From Betaproteobacteria bacterium (GTDB taxonomy: Bacteria; Pseudomonadota; Gammaproteobacteria; Burkholderiales; Rhodocyclaceae): 5,944 bases of DNA. Both the position numbers and the translations under genes were made by a program. Shown here piece after piece: positions 1 through 5,830 of this stretch (position 1 is its first letter; every line of letters starts with the position of its first letter). The notes under the pieces are model-generated. The model did no database searches, had not been told where the DNA came from, and saw only the letters and a program-made list of their open reading frames with translations. The stretch covers positions 1-5,944 of the forward strand of contig JAIFNM010000252.1 of assembly GCA_020047725.1 (NCBI GenBank), written 5' to 3'.

Positions 1-498
1 CTTGTAGATGCCGACCGAAATAGCCGCCACGTGGTCGAGGATCGGGCTCACCGGCAGTTTACCGGCGGCCACGAGTTTTGCGCAGGCGTCGTGCAGTGCA
101 AGCCAGGCGCCAGTGATCGAGGCACAGCGAGTGCCGCCGTCAGCTTGCAACACATCGCAATCAAGGGTGATCTGGCGTTCACCAAGCGCCTTGAGATCGG
201 TTACGGCGCGCAGCGAACGGCCAATCAGGCGCTGGATTTCCTGCGTGCGACCGCTCTGCTTGCCCTTGGCCGCTTCGCGGGCGCTACGCGTGTGCGTCGA
301 GCGTGGCAGCATGCCGGCCGTGACCCAGCCCTGCCCCTTGCCACGCAGGAAGGATGGCAGCGACTCTTCGACACTGGCGGTACACAAAACCTGCGTATCG
401 CCCATTTCGATGAGCACCGAACCTTCGGCGTGGCGGGTGAAATTGCGCGTGATTCGGATAGTACGAAGCTGTTCAGGTAGCCGTTGGCTGGGACGCAT
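1..498 (-). CDS. rph: RNase PH, N-terminal 166 residues (runs off left edge)
   Basis: RNase PH is a phosphorolytic 3'-5' exoribonuclease that trims tRNA 3' ends in the cytoplasm as a hexameric ring. The visible part follows E. coli RNase PH from its MRP start through TRNFTRHAEGSVLIE, GDTQVLCTASVEE, GMLPRSTHTR, REAAKGKQSGRT, EIQRLIGRSLRA and LDCDVLQADGGTR. Arg84 and Thr123-Arg124 occupy the positions of the known phosphate-binding residues. The catalytic aspartates lie beyond the window. The ATG at 498 is preceded by AGGA with a 6-nt gap, and this Shine-Dalgarno overlaps the TAG stop of the upstream phosphatase, so rph is the third gene of the kinase-phosphatase operon. One oddity: the usual TAEYGMLPRST reads TAGMLPRST, an exact two-residue gap at 315/316, with the numbering two behind E. 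coli from there on. Family assignment is near certain; activity is not. Confidence 0.97.
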   Translation of the reverse strand, partial: MRPSQRLPEQLRTIRITRNFTRHAEGSVLIEMGDTQVLCTASVEESLPSFLRGKGQGWVTAGMLPRSTHTRSAREAAKGKQSGRTQEIQRLIGRSLRAVTDLKALGERQITLDCDVLQADGGTRCASITGAWLALHDACAKLVAAGKLPVSPILDHVAAISVGIYK

Positions 499-506
499 GA
501 AAATTC

Positions 507-1427
507 CTATTTTGAGTATTTCTGGATGGTGGAGCGAATTTCATCGATGGCGCGCTCGATTTCATCCTCGGTCAGTTCAGTCTTGTAATTCGGATTACGA
601 CCAAAGGCATCGAGTTTGGTGGTGATGGTGTCGCGCGACATGGTTTGCGTTGAAACAAGGCTGGACGCACCGCCACTGGCCTCAACGTAGCTATCCTCCC
701 AGCGCACTGCAACGATGGACAGATTGTCCGCGCTTGGCCCGCCCCGACTATCGGCCTGGTTGAGCAGCGCCGGGACGGCCTGGATCAGATTCTCGGTTTT
801 CAGGGCAACGGCAATCACTTCGCCCGGGATCACACCCCATAATCCGTCCGTGCATAACGCCAGCACGTCGCCCGCTTCCAGCGGTGTCTTGCGCGAAAAC
901 TCGATTTCCGGTGCCTGACGGCCACCAAGACAGCTATAAACCTTGTTGCGCTCCGGATGCACAGCGGCCTGCGCGGCGTTGATTACGCCCTGATCGATCA
1001 GCAGCTGCACGCGAGAGTGGTCGCGCGTGTGGTAAAGCACCTTTCCACTACGCATCAGGTACAACCTCGAGTCGCCCGCATGCGCCCAGTAAGCAATGTT
1101 GTCCTGAACGATACAGGCCACGCAGGTGGTTCGCGGGGAATCTTTCAAACTGTGCGCATCGGTAAAATCGAGAATGGCCCGATGCGCATTGGTCATTGCC
1201 TTCTGCAAAAACATGAATGGGTCGGTAATTCCGGGCGTCGCTTCACGCTGAAACGATTCGACCATAACCTGCACGGCAATCTGTGCAGCAATTTCGCCGT
1301 AATAGTGCCCCCCCATCCCGTCGGCGACTACCGTCAACAAGGCATCGCGAGAATAACAGTGCGCCAGCCGGTCTTCATTGTTGGCGCGCTTGCCGGGGCG
1401 GCTTTCCTGATAGATGGTGAATTTCAA
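507..1427 (-). CDS. PP2C-family Ser/Thr protein phosphatase, TTG start
   Basis: A metal-dependent (Mg/Mn) phosphatase expected to reverse phosphorylation by the adjacent kinase. The PP2C motifs appear in order: RANNED at 14-19, ADGMGG at 35-40 (metal-binding Asp36 and Gly37), HAGDSRLYL at 116-124, TRDHS at 134-138, CTDGLWG at 192-198 (metal-binding Asp194) and SADNLSIV at 232-239 (metal-binding Asp234). The catalytic core ends near residue 243. A tail of about 60 residues follows, Ser/Thr-rich at first and then acidic (TELTEDEIERAIDEI), and is not part of the core. There is no signal peptide or membrane segment, so it is probably cytosolic. The start is TTG at 1427, inside the kinase's last codons; the next in-frame Met is within the DGMGG motif and is too late. 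A purine-rich GACGGAAG lies upstream. The 4-bp TTGA overlap with the kinase stop suggests translational coupling and a fixed enzyme ratio. Confidence 0.95.
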   Translation of the reverse strand: MKFTIYQESRPGKRANNEDRLAHCYSRDALLTVVADGMGGHYYGEIAAQIAVQVMVESFQREATPGITDPFMFLQKAMTNAHRAILDFTDAHSLKDSPRTTCVACIVQDNIAYWAHAGDSRLYLMRSGKVLYHTRDHSRVQLLIDQGVINAAQAAVHPERNKVYSCLGGRQAPEIEFSRKTPLEAGDVLALCTDGLWGVIPGEVIAVALKTENLIQAVPALLNQADSRGGPSADNLSIVAVRWEDSYVEASGGASSLVSTQTMSRDTITTKLDAFGRNPNYKTELTEDEIERAIDEIRSTIQKYSK

Positions 1428-2392
1428 TTGGCTTCCGTCTTTCTCTTGAATTTTCCGACGACATGTCCGAGCCAGTTTTTCTTGGGAGCTTCCGGCTTGG
1501 TGACTTTCTCAGTGAGCGCTTTTTGCAGTGCAAAGACACTTTGCGGTCGGGAGAAATGATTCAAGCAAAGGCACCAGTCAATCGTTTCAAGCAATTGATC
1601 CGAATACTGGCCCTCCCAGCGCGCCATAGCCGGCGTCAAGCGATCCTTGACCAAACGGCTATCCGCGGCCTGTGGGGCCGACGCTGCAATGCAAGCGTAC
1701 ATCGCCGCACCGACGCTATAAATATCGCTCCAGGGACCAAGCAATTCGCGCTGACTGTAATGCTCGGGTGACGCAAAACCTGGCGTATACATCGGTTTTA
1801 GCATCGGAGTATCACTCGCCAGCGTCTGCCGCGCCGCGCCAAAATCGATCAACACCGGCGTGTAGTCGTTGCGCATGTAAATGTTCGACGGTTTGAGATC
1901 GAGGTGCAGCAACTTGTGCGAGTGCACTTCGCGCAGGCCGTTGAGCAGCTTGGTAAACACGTTGCGGATAAAGTTTTCGGTGATGACGGACCGATTCTTC
2001 TGGATGAACTCCTGCAGCGTTCGCCCTTGCTCATACTCCATGACCATGTAAACCGTATCGTTGGCACGAAAGAAATTCAGAACACGGATCACGTTCGGGT
2101 GTGAAAGTTTGGCCAGCGCGCGGCCTTCCTCAAAAAAACACTTCATCCCGTAACGAAATGCCGGAACGTGATCCTCTGTGATCACCGGTTTGATTTCGCC
2201 TTCGCCGCGCAAGGCCAGGCTATTCGGCAGATATTCCTTGATGGCTACAAATTGACCTTTGGCGTCGACAGCAAGATAGACAATTGAAAACCCGCCCAGC
2301 GAAAGTTGATGCTCAATGCGATATTCATCGAGTTGGAATCCGGAAGGAAGAGCGTGGTTTGCTTGTTGAGCCATCGGTATCGAAGCTATCAT
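1424..2392 (-). CDS. Hanks-type Ser/Thr protein kinase, soluble, non-RD
   Basis: A eukaryotic-like protein kinase. Visible elements are a glycine-rich loop LSLGGFSIVYLA at 30-41 (the first loop glycine is replaced by Ser31), VAIK with catalytic Lys52, a helix C candidate Glu (88-89), the hinge VMEYEQG at 117-123, the catalytic loop HLDLKPSN at 163-170 with Asp165 and Asn170, DFGAAR at 183-188, and SPEHY at 208-212 in place of APE. The Arg of HRD is Leu164, so it is a non-RD type that may not depend on activation-loop phosphorylation in the usual way. The C-terminus (about 290-322) is Lys-rich. No transmembrane helix or PASTA repeats are present, unlike many bacterial kinases of this class, so it is probably cytosolic. 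GGAAAA four bases before the ATG at 2392 favours that start over the later Met7. It is the first gene of the operon with the PP2C phosphatase and rph. Substrates cannot be read from the sequence. Confidence 0.94.
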   Translation of the reverse strand: MIASIPMAQQANHALPSGFQLDEYRIEHQLSLGGFSIVYLAVDAKGQFVAIKEYLPNSLALRGEGEIKPVITEDHVPAFRYGMKCFFEEGRALAKLSHPNVIRVLNFFRANDTVYMVMEYEQGRTLQEFIQKNRSVITENFIRNVFTKLLNGLREVHSHKLLHLDLKPSNIYMRNDYTPVLIDFGAARQTLASDTPMLKPMYTPGFASPEHYSQRELLGPWSDIYSVGAAMYACIAASAPQAADSRLVKDRLTPAMARWEGQYSDQLLETIDWCLCLNHFSRPQSVFALQKALTEKVTKPEAPKKNWLGHVVGKFKRKTEAN

Positions 2393-2406
2393 GTGGTTTT
2401 CCGGCC

Positions 2407-2435
2407 ATTTTCAGGCTTTGGCGGTGGACTGTAAA
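2407..2435 (-). promoter_or_regulatory. Candidate sigma-70 promoter for the kinase operon
   Basis: On the minus strand TTTACA (2430-2435, 5 of 6 matches to the -35 consensus) is followed after 17 bp by GAAAAT (2407-2412, 4 of 6 for the -10). It is the best match I see in the 82-bp gap between the divergent kinase and yicC starts. The predicted transcription start near 2400 would cut into the GGAAAA ribosome site, which counts against it. The same segment gives a weak plus-strand pair (TTTTCA 2408-2413, 16 bp, TGTAAA 2430-2435) that could serve yicC, so the two promoters may overlap. Confidence 0.25.
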
Positions 2436-2474
2436 GCTAACCGCTTGGCCGATTCCCATTTCCTCAGGATTCCC

Positions 2475-3341
2475 ATGATCTACAGCATGACCGGCTATGC
2501 CGCCAGAACACTTGATGTCGAACGCGGTGCGCTGCATATCGAATTGAAAAGCGTCAACTCGCGCTACCTTGATTTCCAGTTTCGCGTATGCGAAGAATTG
2601 CGTGTCATCGAACCGGCGCTGCGCGAATTATTCAGCGCACGGCTCTCGCGCGGAAAGCTGGAATGCCGCGTAGGTTTTGCGGCGGCGACAGCGCGTGCGC
2701 AATCGCAATCCCTCAACGCCGATTTGCTGCAACGCCTGAAAGCGTTTGAAACCCAGGTCCACGGCGAGTTCCCTCAAGCCGCACCGCTGGCCGTCAGCGA
2801 TGTTCTGCGCTGGCCCGGTATGTTCGGCGACGACACGCTCGATATCGACGCGCTGGTTCCGGCCTGCATGGCGCTGGCCAAAGATGCGCTCGACGACTTC
2901 ACCGCCAGCCGCGCCCGTGAAGGCGAAAAGCTGACCACCGTAATTCTCGAGCGGGTCGCCCGGATGCGGGAACTGGTGCGCGAAGTGGCGCCGCGAATCC
3001 CTGTTGCGCAAGCTGCATTCCAGGACAAGCTCAAGCAACGACTGGTCGATGCGATCGGCAGCGCTGACGATGACCGGATTCGCCAGGAAGTGGCCGTGTT
3101 CGCCGTGCGCATCGACGTAGCCGAAGAACTGGCGCGGCTGTCCACACACCTAGACGAAGTCGAGCGTGTACTCAAAGCCGGCGGCGCCAGTGGCAAACGC
3201 CTCGATTTCCTGATGCAGGAACTCAATCGCGAAGCCAATACGCTTGGCTCAAAGTCAGTGGTCACCGAGGTTTCGCAAACGGCTATGGAACTCAAGCTGT
3301 TGATCGAGCAAATGAGGGAACAAATACAAAATCTGGAATGA
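2475..3341 (+). CDS. yicC: YicC/YloC-family endoribonuclease
   Basis: At 288 aa it is close to the E. coli protein (287 aa). The family is an endoribonuclease, and in E. coli YicC has been linked to turnover of the small RNA RyhB. The N-terminal hallmark MIYSMTGYA is followed by ELKSVNSRYLD (about 23-33). The C-terminal domain carries MQELNREANTLGSKS at 247-261, ending in a helical tail that closes with MREQIQNLE. The start was set at 2475 rather than an in-frame ATG at 2391, because the family begins at MIYSMTGY and AGGA (2466-2469) lies 5 nt before it; the 28 extra residues would also overlap the divergent kinase start. It is transcribed away from the kinase-phosphatase-rph operon. In many proteobacteria gmk follows yicC, but here a non-coding REP region and accessory genes follow. 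No convincing terminator is visible downstream. Confidence 0.96.
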   Translation: MIYSMTGYAARTLDVERGALHIELKSVNSRYLDFQFRVCEELRVIEPALRELFSARLSRGKLECRVGFAAATARAQSQSLNADLLQRLKAFETQVHGEFPQAAPLAVSDVLRWPGMFGDDTLDIDALVPACMALAKDALDDFTASRAREGEKLTTVILERVARMRELVREVAPRIPVAQAAFQDKLKQRLVDAIGSADDDRIRQEVAVFAVRIDVAEELARLSTHLDEVERVLKAGGASGKRLDFLMQELNREANTLGSKSVVTEVSQTAMELKLLIEQMREQIQNLE

Positions 3342-3570
3342 GCATTGGCCCATCACCGTCCTGGATTCGGTTGGTGCTGAACGAGACGTTTTTCACGCAC
3401 CTCTGGAAGCCGTACCAATAGGCGTTCTACACAGACACATAGAGGACAGCCAATAGCCATGCGGTTCTTCAGGCATATCGCTTGCAGATCGTTTATTCAT
3501 GCGGCGTCTGGCCTGTCGTCAGATTCGTTTCAGGGCGTCTGCTTCAATAGGGCACCGGACTCATCGTGTT

Positions 3571-3595
3571 GGAGCCCAGTTTCACTGGGCGATTG
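3571..3595 (+). repeat. REP-type palindrome, copy A
   Basis: This copy begins with the REP-like head TTGGAGC and contains a perfect 7-bp stem, GCCCAGT (3574-3580) and ACTGGGC (3584-3590), around the loop TTC, followed by GAT. The layout (GGAGC, stem-loop, GCGAT) matches the style of Pseudomonas-type REP sequences as I remember them. It agrees with copy B on the opposite strand at 20 of 25 positions. Such elements are normally scattered through a genome and mobilised by RAYT (TnpA-REP) proteins; no RAYT gene is present here. Genomic copy number was not checked. Confidence 0.7.
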
Positions 3596-3615
3596 CAGCG
3601 GTGGAGCACATCCGC

Positions 3616-3640
3616 CCATCGCGCAGATAAACTGCGCTCC
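3616..3640 (-). repeat. REP-type palindrome, copy B (inverted relative to A)
   Basis: Read on the minus strand it opens with GTGGAGC and carries a 6-bp stem, GCGCAG and CTGCGC (plus-strand 3632-3637 and 3621-3626), around a 5-nt loop, followed by GAT. Compared with copy A, stem positions 6 and 18 change from C-G to G-C together, which preserves pairing. The remaining differences are two in or beside the loop and one near the 3' end. A and B face each other across 20 bp and form a BIME-like unit. In addition GTGGAGC at 3601-3607 is complementary to GCTCCAC at 3636-3642, so a larger fold is possible. Confidence 0.7.
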
Positions 3641-3716
3641 ACAAAAACCGGTCACTGCCGAGGAAATTCAGAACCAAATTCTGCAGCGACCAATACTTTC
3701 AAACGCACCCGCTCCA

Positions 3717-4616
3717 CTACCTGGCCTTGCGCTTGGTCGGCGACGCCTCTGTGACGGCACCGTCCAGCGCGGCGGCGGCAGACGGAGCCAGATAGTTCTC
3801 CTTGCTCACCACCGGCTTGCCGCTCTTCGCTTCCAGCGCTTTGCGCGCATCACCGGCAATGGTGCCGCCTTCCTTTGCGGCCGAACGGTTATCGACAAAA
3901 CCCTGGGCATCCTTGCGTCGGGCGATTTCTGTAGTGCCCGCTTCGCCAAGCATGGTGAAGATCAACTCCAGATCGGTCATGTGGTCGCGCAGATTGTTGC
4001 CGGTCTTTACCGTGTTCAACCCCTTGATTCGACTGTGCACACCGGGCGTAACGCCAAAGGTGGCGCGCGCAATTTCAGCGGTCAGGATGGAATATTCGTT
4101 GCCTTCTTGCACACCACGCTCTTTCCATTCGTCGGTCAGTTCGCCACGAATGGCAATAGAGCGCAACCGCTTCTCGATCCACGCCTGCGGGTAGCCCTTG
4201 GCCTGATACAGCTCGCGGGCGCGGGCACTGGCGAGTTCCGGGTTCTCGATTTCCTTGACCCGCTCGTAACCCACTTGCGCCAGCCAGCGTTTGAAGGGTT
4301 CGGCCTTGGGCGAGGGGATCGACTGGATGATGCGGAACAGCCCTTCGGTATTGGCGCAATTAACGCGCTGGACACCACCCTCTGTTTCCACCCGAAGGGG
4401 GGTGGCAATCTGCCCCCACCCCTTGGCTAACTCCTTGTCGCGACGGCGCAAATCCTTGACGTAGCCTTCGGGCTGCACCGAGTCGGTCAAGACGGCGACC
4501 ACATCGACAATGGCAAACCACCACTCGTTGTTGTGCCAGGTGCGGCGGATCGCCTTTTCCTGAAAGACGACAATGCGCTCGGCCGGCGTGCCTGAATCAG
4601 CGATTTTTTTGCTCAT
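3717..4616 (-). CDS. BRO-N domain protein (phage antirepressor-like)
   Basis: This 299-aa protein has a BRO N-terminal domain at about 15-115, with the typical WHNNEWWFAIVDVVAVL and YVKDLRRRD stretches and a Phe-Arg-Ile-Ile segment (GLFRIIQSIP). The second half (about 125-285) contains ARELYQAKGYPQAWIEKRLR, LTDEWKERGV, YSILTAEI, LRDHMTDLELIFTMLGEA and RKALEAKSGKPVVSKENYL, the conserved C-terminal part of chromosomal BRO proteins and loosely like the DinD C-terminus. Baculovirus and phage BRO-N domains bind DNA; the role of bacterial chromosomal copies is unclear. Length and both domains look complete. The start at 4616 has GGAG 10 nt upstream, a rather long spacing. A run of seven A in codons 3-5 could permit slippage. 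It follows the RhuM-like fragment by 24 bp on the same strand, so it may once have been a downstream gene of a restriction-type operon. Confidence 0.88.
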   Translation of the reverse strand: MSKKIADSGTPAERIVVFQEKAIRRTWHNNEWWFAIVDVVAVLTDSVQPEGYVKDLRRRDKELAKGWGQIATPLRVETEGGVQRVNCANTEGLFRIIQSIPSPKAEPFKRWLAQVGYERVKEIENPELASARARELYQAKGYPQAWIEKRLRSIAIRGELTDEWKERGVQEGNEYSILTAEIARATFGVTPGVHSRIKGLNTVKTGNNLRDHMTDLELIFTMLGEAGTTEIARRKDAQGFVDNRSAAKEGGTIAGDARKALEAKSGKPVVSKENYLAPSAAAALDGAVTEASPTKRKAR

Positions 4617-4640
4617 GAATGTACAGCTCCAGATAAATGG

Positions 4641-4745
4641 TCACTCGCGCCCATCGAGACTCTGCCTTCCGGCTTGATCGGTGAAGATCAGGAATTCGGC
4701 GGAGCTGTTTCGGGTAAGTTTGGAGCCGCCTTTTCTGCCGGTCAT
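4641..4745 (-). pseudogene. Fragment resembling the N-terminus of RhuM-family protein (34 codons)
   Basis: A short frame MTGRKGGSKL... continuing SSAEFLIFTDQAGRQSLDG and stopping at TGA (4641-4643). SSAEFLIFT followed by a QxG turn and a QS(I/L) strand is how I recall many RhuM-family proteins beginning, before the ETVWLTQ segment that is missing here. RhuM genes often lie within type I restriction-modification operons between the methylase and specificity genes. The ATG overlaps the stop of the preceding frame (ATGA, 4742-4745), the coupling expected of an intact operon, which argues that this is the genuine 5' end of a gene whose body was deleted. An intact 34-aa peptide gene is the alternative. 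Family assignment is from memory of a short stretch, so it is tentative. Confidence 0.5.
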
Positions 4746-4829
4746 TTCAGCACCTTATCCAATTCGTCAACGGCCGTAATTGCACCCTGAATTTCTGCCT
4801 GGGTCAGCGTAGTCGGGTGTTCATGGCTA
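4742..4829 (-). pseudogene. Orphan C-terminal tail of an unidentified gene
   Basis: After the PLD stop codon, another minus-strand frame reads SHEHPTTLTQAEIQGAITAV then DELDKVLK and ends at TGA (4742-4744), overlapping the next ATG. The amphipathic, Glu/Asp/Lys-rich end looks like the natural C-terminal helix of a larger protein. The frame is open back to 4930, but upstream of about 4829 it lies under the PLD gene, so the real coding part probably starts at the junction. I do not recognise the parent protein. Given the RhuM-like neighbour, a restriction-modification methylase is a guess only. Confidence 0.35.
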
Positions 4830-5417
4830 ACGCAGTACTTCGTCCTTGACATCTTCGACCAGCTTTTCATCCGTCCAGATTTGATCGAACCATTCTTTGA
4901 GCTCAGCCCGGTCACGGTCACCATCGACAATCAGATTGAGCTCGATATTTGAAGTCACAGACAGCCCGAGGCCGCGCTGGGTGAAATTGGAGCTACCAAG
5001 AATAGCGTGCTCGCGTCGTCCATCATCAATATGGTAGAGCTTGCCGTGGAGGAGATTGGCCTGCCTGACAGAACGGATCTCCACTTTGTCACGTATCCAG
5101 GCGGCGCAGCGCCGGGCGATTTCCTTCTGTTGCAGGCGGTTTGCCAGCTCCAGTCCTTCGTCCTCAATTTTGAAGGATTTCTTGTCTGTCTTGTCAGGAT
5201 CGAGTGATGCAATGAATGTGGGTTCACCAAAGAGGAAATGCAGTTGATCCACCTGGTCGAGTTCGGCTGCCAGAGCCTCATAGGCGTAAATCGTAAAATA
5301 CGCGGAGACGACAGAGAGCTTGCTTCCCGCAGTGACCTTCTCTTTGATGAAATCGGCAAGCTTGCCACGCGAGTGGTTGTCGCGGATACCGTAACTGTTC
5401 GATCCATTAGCGGCCAT
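4827..5417 (-). pseudogene. PLD-like (HKD) nuclease domain, probably 3'-truncated
   Basis: A 196-aa product when started at 5417. It has one phospholipase D-type motif, HGKLYHID (His124, Lys126, Asp131), followed by LGSSNFTQRGLG at 140-151 and a SNIELNLIV strand, the standard layout of bacterial PLD nuclease domains. Upstream, SVVSAYFTIYAYEAL (35-49) is the usual first strand and helix. The sequence then runs EWFDQIWTDEKLVEDVKDEV and stops at TAG (4827-4829). As I recall it, this pattern is the N-terminal module of large SF2/SNF2-type helicases, where the chain continues after DEVL, so the stop here looks like a deletion junction. The ATG at 5417 has AGGA 6 nt upstream and overlaps the HTH gene by 11 bp; ATG at 5435 is the alternative with a weaker ribosome site. 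A stand-alone single-HKD nuclease acting as a dimer remains possible. Confidence 0.75.
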
Positions 5418-5610
5418 CGGTATTCCTAGCGTCATTATCTCGTGCTTCACCGCGACGCACCCAGTCGTCGACTTCGGAAACCTTGAATTTCCAGAGGCGG
5501 CCAATTTTGTGTGCCGGCAAGCCCTTGGCTTCGATCCAGCGATAGATGGAGTCTCGGGTTACGCCAAGATGCTCGGCGATCCGTTCAACGGAAATCCAGG
5601 GTTCAATCAT
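5407..5610 (-). CDS. Excisionase/AlpA-type helix-turn-helix DNA-binding protein
   Basis: A 67-aa protein that is almost entirely one winged-HTH domain: WISVERIAEHLGVTRDSIYR (5-24) is the HTH, RWIEAKGLPAHKIGRLWKFK (24-43) the wing, and VSEVDDWVRRG (44-54) the closing helix. This is the compact excisionase-family fold shared with MerR heads, often found at the front of mobile or defence operons as a regulator rather than a true excisionase. The start at 5610 gives the whole domain; the ribosome site is weak (AAGA immediately upstream and GAG about 10 nt upstream). Its 3' end overlaps the start of the PLD gene by 11 bp, so the two are probably co-transcribed and coupled. It may bind the palindrome about 95 bp upstream. 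Confidence 0.88.
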   Translation of the reverse strand: MIEPWISVERIAEHLGVTRDSIYRWIEAKGLPAHKIGRLWKFKVSEVDDWVRRGEARDNDARNTDGR

Positions 5611-5687
5611 TCTTGAGCTCGACAGTGGTTAAATTGAGCGATAAGGAGTCGTACCAAATCGTAAAGGCAGTAATTTAGCAGGTGGTA

Positions 5688-5744
5688 GCGCGAGCGGCTA
5701 GCAATTGATGCATAACGCATCAATAAGGGAAGGGCACGAGCGGC
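5688..5744. repeat. Palindrome flanked by 11-bp direct repeats
   Basis: GCGCGAGCGGC (5688-5698) recurs as GCACGAGCGGC (5734-5744), 10 of 11 identical and 46 bp apart. Between them is a perfect 8-bp inverted repeat, ATTGATGC (5704-5711) and GCATCAAT (5717-5724), with spacer ATAAC. Directly after it GGGAA/GGGC (5727-5735) can pair with GCCC (5743-5746) and TTCCC (5753-5757) around a bulge. It lies between the divergent HTH and toxin genes, so an operator or recombination site is plausible. No T-run follows, so it is not an obvious terminator. Confidence 0.45.
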
Positions 5745-5830
5745 CCAAACATTTCCCATGATGCGCCTGCATTTTGCGCTGCTCGGTAATTACGGACGGA
5801 TTCCACATATTTCATTCTTGCAGATGTGTG

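Larger units (their letters stand above)
3342..3716. other. Non-coding boundary region between yicC and the accessory island
   Basis: About 375 bp without a supportable gene. Positions 3342-3566 show no recognisable coding motif, RNA gene or insertion-sequence end. Positions 3567-3647 hold the inverted REP pair annotated separately. Positions 3669-3683 form a small perfect hairpin (CAGAA, 5-nt loop, TTCTG) with no T-run on either strand, so it is not a clear terminator. At 3711-3717 the minus strand reads GTGGAGC once more, just past the BRO stop codon, like the head of a third REP whose stem is not recognisable. The region marks the change from conserved housekeeping genes to accessory genes. 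Confidence 0.6.

Noticed and set aside
31..480. Plus-strand open frame of 149 codons
   Set aside because: It is antisense to the near-identical RNase PH coding sequence.
957..1559. Plus-strand open frame of 200 codons
   Set aside because: It is fully antisense to the PP2C and kinase genes, which carry complete family motifs.
2391..2474. N-terminal extension of yicC from the ATG at 2391
   Set aside because: It overlaps the divergent kinase start, has no ribosome site, and the family begins at MIYSMTGY, which has a good AGGA.
2628..3149. Minus-strand frame of 173 codons inside yicC
   Set aside because: It is a shadow of a clearly coding yicC frame with matching length and both terminal hallmarks.
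3669..3683. Small hairpin downstream of the BRO gene considered as a terminator
   Set aside because: The stem is only 5 bp, AT-rich, and is not followed by a T-run on either strand.
3700..3720. Third REP copy suggested by GTGGAGC on the minus strand
   Set aside because: Only the 7-bp head matches; no stem-loop or GCGAT follows.
3459..4430. Long plus-strand open frame of 323 codons
   Set aside because: It lies mostly antisense to the BRO gene, has low-complexity composition with no recognisable motifs, and starts inside the REP-bearing spacer.
5418..5504. Longer PLD start at 5504
   Set aside because: It would overlap the HTH gene by about 100 bp and the extra residues do not look like a PLD N-terminus; AGGA supports 5417.
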